Shown piece after piece: positions 61,831 to 64,000 of a stretch of 64,000 nt of DNA (positions within the stretch are counted from its first letter, which is position 1; the number at the start of each line of letters is the position of its first letter). A program made the position numbers and the translations under genes. The notes below the pieces were generated by a model. That model saw only the letters and a list, made by a program, of their open reading frames with translations. It was not told the DNA's origin and did no database searches. The DNA is from GCA-002793235 sp965267355 (GTDB taxonomy: Bacteria; Bacteroidota; Bacteroidia; Flavobacteriales_E; Vicingaceae), in the NCBI GenBank assembly GCA_965267355.1, contig OZ253956.1:558001-622000 (forward strand), written 5' to 3'.

Positions 61831-62595
61831 ATGGAGTTAAATTTTAAAAAAGTAGGTGAAGGAGAACCACTAATCATCCTTCACGGATTGTTTGGTTCAT
61901 TAGACAACTGGATGACTTTATCCAAACAGCTTGGAGAACATTTTGAAGTTTATGTTGTAGATGCTCGAAATCATGGGTTTTCGCCACACAATGATGAATT
62001 TAGTTATGAAGTAATGGCTGATGATTTGTATGAATTCATCATCCAGCATAACATCAAAAAGCCAACAATTTTAGGTCACTCTATGGGAGGTAAAACAGCC
62101 ATGCAATTTGCTATGAATTACCCGAATATGCTTTCAAAATTGATTGTGGTTGATATCGCTCCAAAACCTTACCCTGTTCATCATGGTGAAATCTTAAATG
62201 GAATGTTTGCCTTAGATTTTGAAAAAATCACATCAAGAAGAGAGGCTGACGAGGAATTAACCAAGCATATTCCTGAAATATCTACCAGACAATTTATTTT
62301 AAAGAATTTATTTTGGAAGAAAAAAGGCAAATTAGCATGGAAATTTAACTTACCTGTTATTAGTGATAATATAGAAATGGTTGGCTATGAACTCAACAAT
62401 ATTTCCGCCTTTGAAAAACATACTTTATTTATTAGAGGTAGTAAATCTAACTACATATTGGAGTCTGACTATCAATTAATTAAAAATATTTTCCCAAATG
62501 CTACCATAGAAAGCATAGAAACTGGTCATTGGGTGCATGCTGAAAATCCTAACAAGTTTTTTGAACTTATAGTAAACTTTATACAAGACTTATAA
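61831..62595 (+). CDS. Alpha/beta-fold hydrolase (YbfF-like esterase)
   Basis: A 254-residue hydrolase. The oxyanion HGLFGSLDNW lies at 18-27, the nucleophile Ser84 is in LGHSMGGKTAM, and the catalytic His is near the end in TGHWVHAE. DARNHGFSPH is typical of the YbfF group of acyl-CoA or ester hydrolases. No signal peptide is present. It is divergent from the biotin carrier gene and stands alone. Confidence 0.87.
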   Translation: MELNFKKVGEGEPLIILHGLFGSLDNWMTLSKQLGEHFEVYVVDARNHGFSPHNDEFSYEVMADDLYEFIIQHNIKKPTILGHSMGGKTAMQFAMNYPNMLSKLIVVDIAPKPYPVHHGEILNGMFALDFEKITSRREADEELTKHIPEISTRQFILKNLFWKKKGKLAWKFNLPVISDNIEMVGYELNNISAFEKHTLFIRGSKSNYILESDYQLIKNIFPNATIESIETGHWVHAENPNKFFELIVNFIQDL

Positions 62596-62725
62596 CAGCT
62601 AATCTCCATTTGCAACTATCCCACAGAAATAAACGTCTTACTGTGTATAAGTATAAAATATAATTACGTATATCGTAACATATTTTGTATTATTGTCGTA
62701 ATCTTATCATTGTCTTAACAAAATT

Positions 62726-64000
62726 ATGTGGATGGGTTTAAGAAAGTACTGCTTTTTATTTGCACTTTTTAATTTCTTTCTTTTTAGTAATGTTTTTGCT
62801 GGAGACTTTTACTGGGTAGGTAATAGTGGAGATTGGAATGACCCTATGCATTGGGCAAACGTATCTGGAGGACAAGGAGGTGCAGCAGGTCTCCCTGGCT
62901 CATCAGATAACGTATTTATTGATAAGAACTCTTTCACCCTTTCCAACCAAACCATTACCATAACCAACAACATTTCTGTTAATGATTTTACCATTACCAA
63001 GAGTTCTATTCCGTTTGAATTAACATCCAACAATCCTATAAATACTACTATTTATGGTAAAGTAGATGTTTCATCAATAATGTTTACCAATAATTTAACT
63101 GGTGCTATTTATTTAAAATCTACCAACGGAACTAAGCAAATGAATTTCGGTACTTGGAATTGGAAGGTTGATTTTTATTTTGAAGCAACTGGAAAATATG
63201 TTTTAACAAACCCTATTCTTTCCTCCAACAATAAAGTGATCCTTAACAAAGGTGATTTAGATTTAGCTGGAAACGACATTGTCTGTAAAGATTTTATAGC
63301 ATCTTCTTCTTCTAAAAAGAAACTTATTTCTAACAACTCTGATGTTTTAGTTTACAATTCATGGCAAACCACTAAATCAAAATTCAATTACAATTTTTCT
63401 AACACTAATGTTTACTTGCTTAACCCAAATCAAAATGCTATTAATATTGTAGGGGATAATTATTCCATCAATCAATCTAAACTTCCTAAAAACACTAACA
63501 ATAAAGTAATTAGCAGTATTGTAATTGATAATGATACTGTATCATGTGGTAACACATGTGATGGTGTGCTGTATATTGACACTGTAGTAACAGATTGCCC
63601 TCCATATACTGTACTTAACTGGGTCGGTGCTGGTCCACCTAACGGTCCGCCTTGGGGAGATACTATCGTTCAGTTATGCCCGGGATCATATACTGCAGTT
63701 GTTCAAGATGGCTGCGGATTTAATTTTGGTCAAGCTGCTGATGTATTGGGTCACCCTCCTATAATTCCTATTTCTGAAATTATAACCCAACCTTCTTGTA
63801 AAGGAGATTGTGATGGAGAGGTTTCTGTTTCAGTAATTGGTGCAAATTATGCCAACTGGACTTTTACATGGATGCCAGTTGGGGGAACAGTGAATACTGT
63901 TTTTACTACAACCACATATTCGAATTTATGTACAGGAAATTATACTTTACAAGCACAAGATGGACATGGCTGTGATACAACATTTAATTATTTTGTTCCT
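62726..64000 (+). CDS. Large SprB-repeat surface adhesin, 5' part (runs off the right edge)
   Basis: An open frame of 425 codons from ATG 62726 to the last base, with no stop. An alternative start is ATG 62732. It opens with a signal peptide (FLFALFNFFLFSNVFA), then GDFYWVGNSGDWNDPMHW, a motif common at the start of large Bacteroidota surface proteins. A beta-helix-like Asn/Thr-rich region follows to about residue 270. The visible C-terminal part contains at least one SprB-type repeat (PSCKGDCDGEVSVSV ... GNYTLQAQDGHGCD). By analogy with SprB it should be a T9SS-exported adhesin for gliding or attachment. Full length and sorting domain are unseen. Confidence 0.85.
   Translation, partial: MWMGLRKYCFLFALFNFFLFSNVFAGDFYWVGNSGDWNDPMHWANVSGGQGGAAGLPGSSDNVFIDKNSFTLSNQTITITNNISVNDFTITKSSIPFELTSNNPINTTIYGKVDVSSIMFTNNLTGAIYLKSTNGTKQMNFGTWNWKVDFYFEATGKYVLTNPILSSNNKVILNKGDLDLAGNDIVCKDFIASSSSKKKLISNNSDVLVYNSWQTTKSKFNYNFSNTNVYLLNPNQNAINIVGDNYSINQSKLPKNTNNKVISSIVIDNDTVSCGNTCDGVLYIDTVVTDCPPYTVLNWVGAGPPNGPPWGDTIVQLCPGSYTAVVQDGCGFNFGQAADVLGHPPIIPISEIITQPSCKGDCDGEVSVSVIGANYANWTFTWMPVGGTVNTVFTTTTYSNLCTGNYTLQAQDGHGCDTTFNYFVP

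Noticed and set aside
62809..63033. Minus-strand 74-residue ORF
   Set aside because: It is antisense to the open frame of the SprB-repeat protein, which has a signal peptide and recognisable domains.

Overview
The window looks like a chromosomal segment of a marine-type Bacteroidota, most likely order Flavobacteriales. The evidence is low-GC DNA by eye, start regions without a Shine-Dalgarno, promoter boxes of the Bacteroidota form TTG-N19-TAnnTTTG, type IX secretion (T9SS) sorting domains, SprB-type repeats, a str/S10 operon in which fusA is followed directly by rpsJ without tuf, and a MurA with Asp in place of the usual Cys. Genus and species cannot be read from the sequence. No tRNA, rRNA, insertion sequence, phage gene or CRISPR array was seen, and no gene-free stretch exceeds about 220 bases.

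Layout. 1-6761: start of the str/S10 ribosomal operon on the minus strand (rpsL, rpsG, fusA, rpsJ, rplC, rplD, rplW, rplB, rpsS, rplV, rpsC running off the left edge). 6888-13808: a 2029-residue T9SS-exported repeat adhesin with eight almost identical 219-bp units, flanked on both sides by small paralogous secreted proteins of an unrecognised family. 14004-29834: a dense accessory locus. An 11-gene minus-strand chain (two KAS III enzymes, an ACP, an SDR, a GT2, a GNAT, three JmjC/cupin-8-like proteins, an HTTM-like membrane protein and an SRPBCC protein) faces three sulfotransferases, an Asp/Asn-hydroxylase-like enzyme and a large membrane TPR glycosyltransferase-like protein. 29960-38561: housekeeping genes uvrD/pcrA, a DUF4290 gene, murA, a TlpA-like thioredoxin, grpE-dnaJ and ubiD. 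38558-40090: a tiny Lys/Cys-rich ORF, a truncated haemoglobin, DUF1801 and ClbS/DfsB-like genes. 40188-44266: a thiamine salvage locus with two TPP riboswitches. 44328-52508: monomeric isocitrate dehydrogenase, rpmB, a secreted aminopeptidase P, a T9SS protein, recQ and kdsD. 52593-58346: the mreBCD-mrdA-rodA rod-shape operon. 58462-62595: purH, DUF4286, a lipoprotein, a biotin carrier protein and an alpha/beta hydrolase. 62726-64000: the start of a large SprB-repeat adhesin cut by the window edge.

The most unusual part is 14004-29834. In each of the three JmjC/cupin-8-like proteins the iron-binding HxD is HxA, while the distal His and the residues matching the 2-oxoglutarate-binding Thr, Asn and Lys of factor-inhibiting HIF are kept. 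This is the active-site change that distinguishes Fe/2OG radical halogenases from hydroxylases, although Asp/Asn beta-hydroxylases show that loss of the acid alone does not prove halogenation. With acyl synthesis genes, an acetyltransferase, a lipid-linked glycosyltransferase and three sulfotransferases alongside, the locus reads as a biosynthetic and tailoring cluster for an acylated, sulfated and oxidatively (possibly halogen-) modified surface glycan, lipid or small molecule. That reading is inference; the active-site substitutions are read directly.
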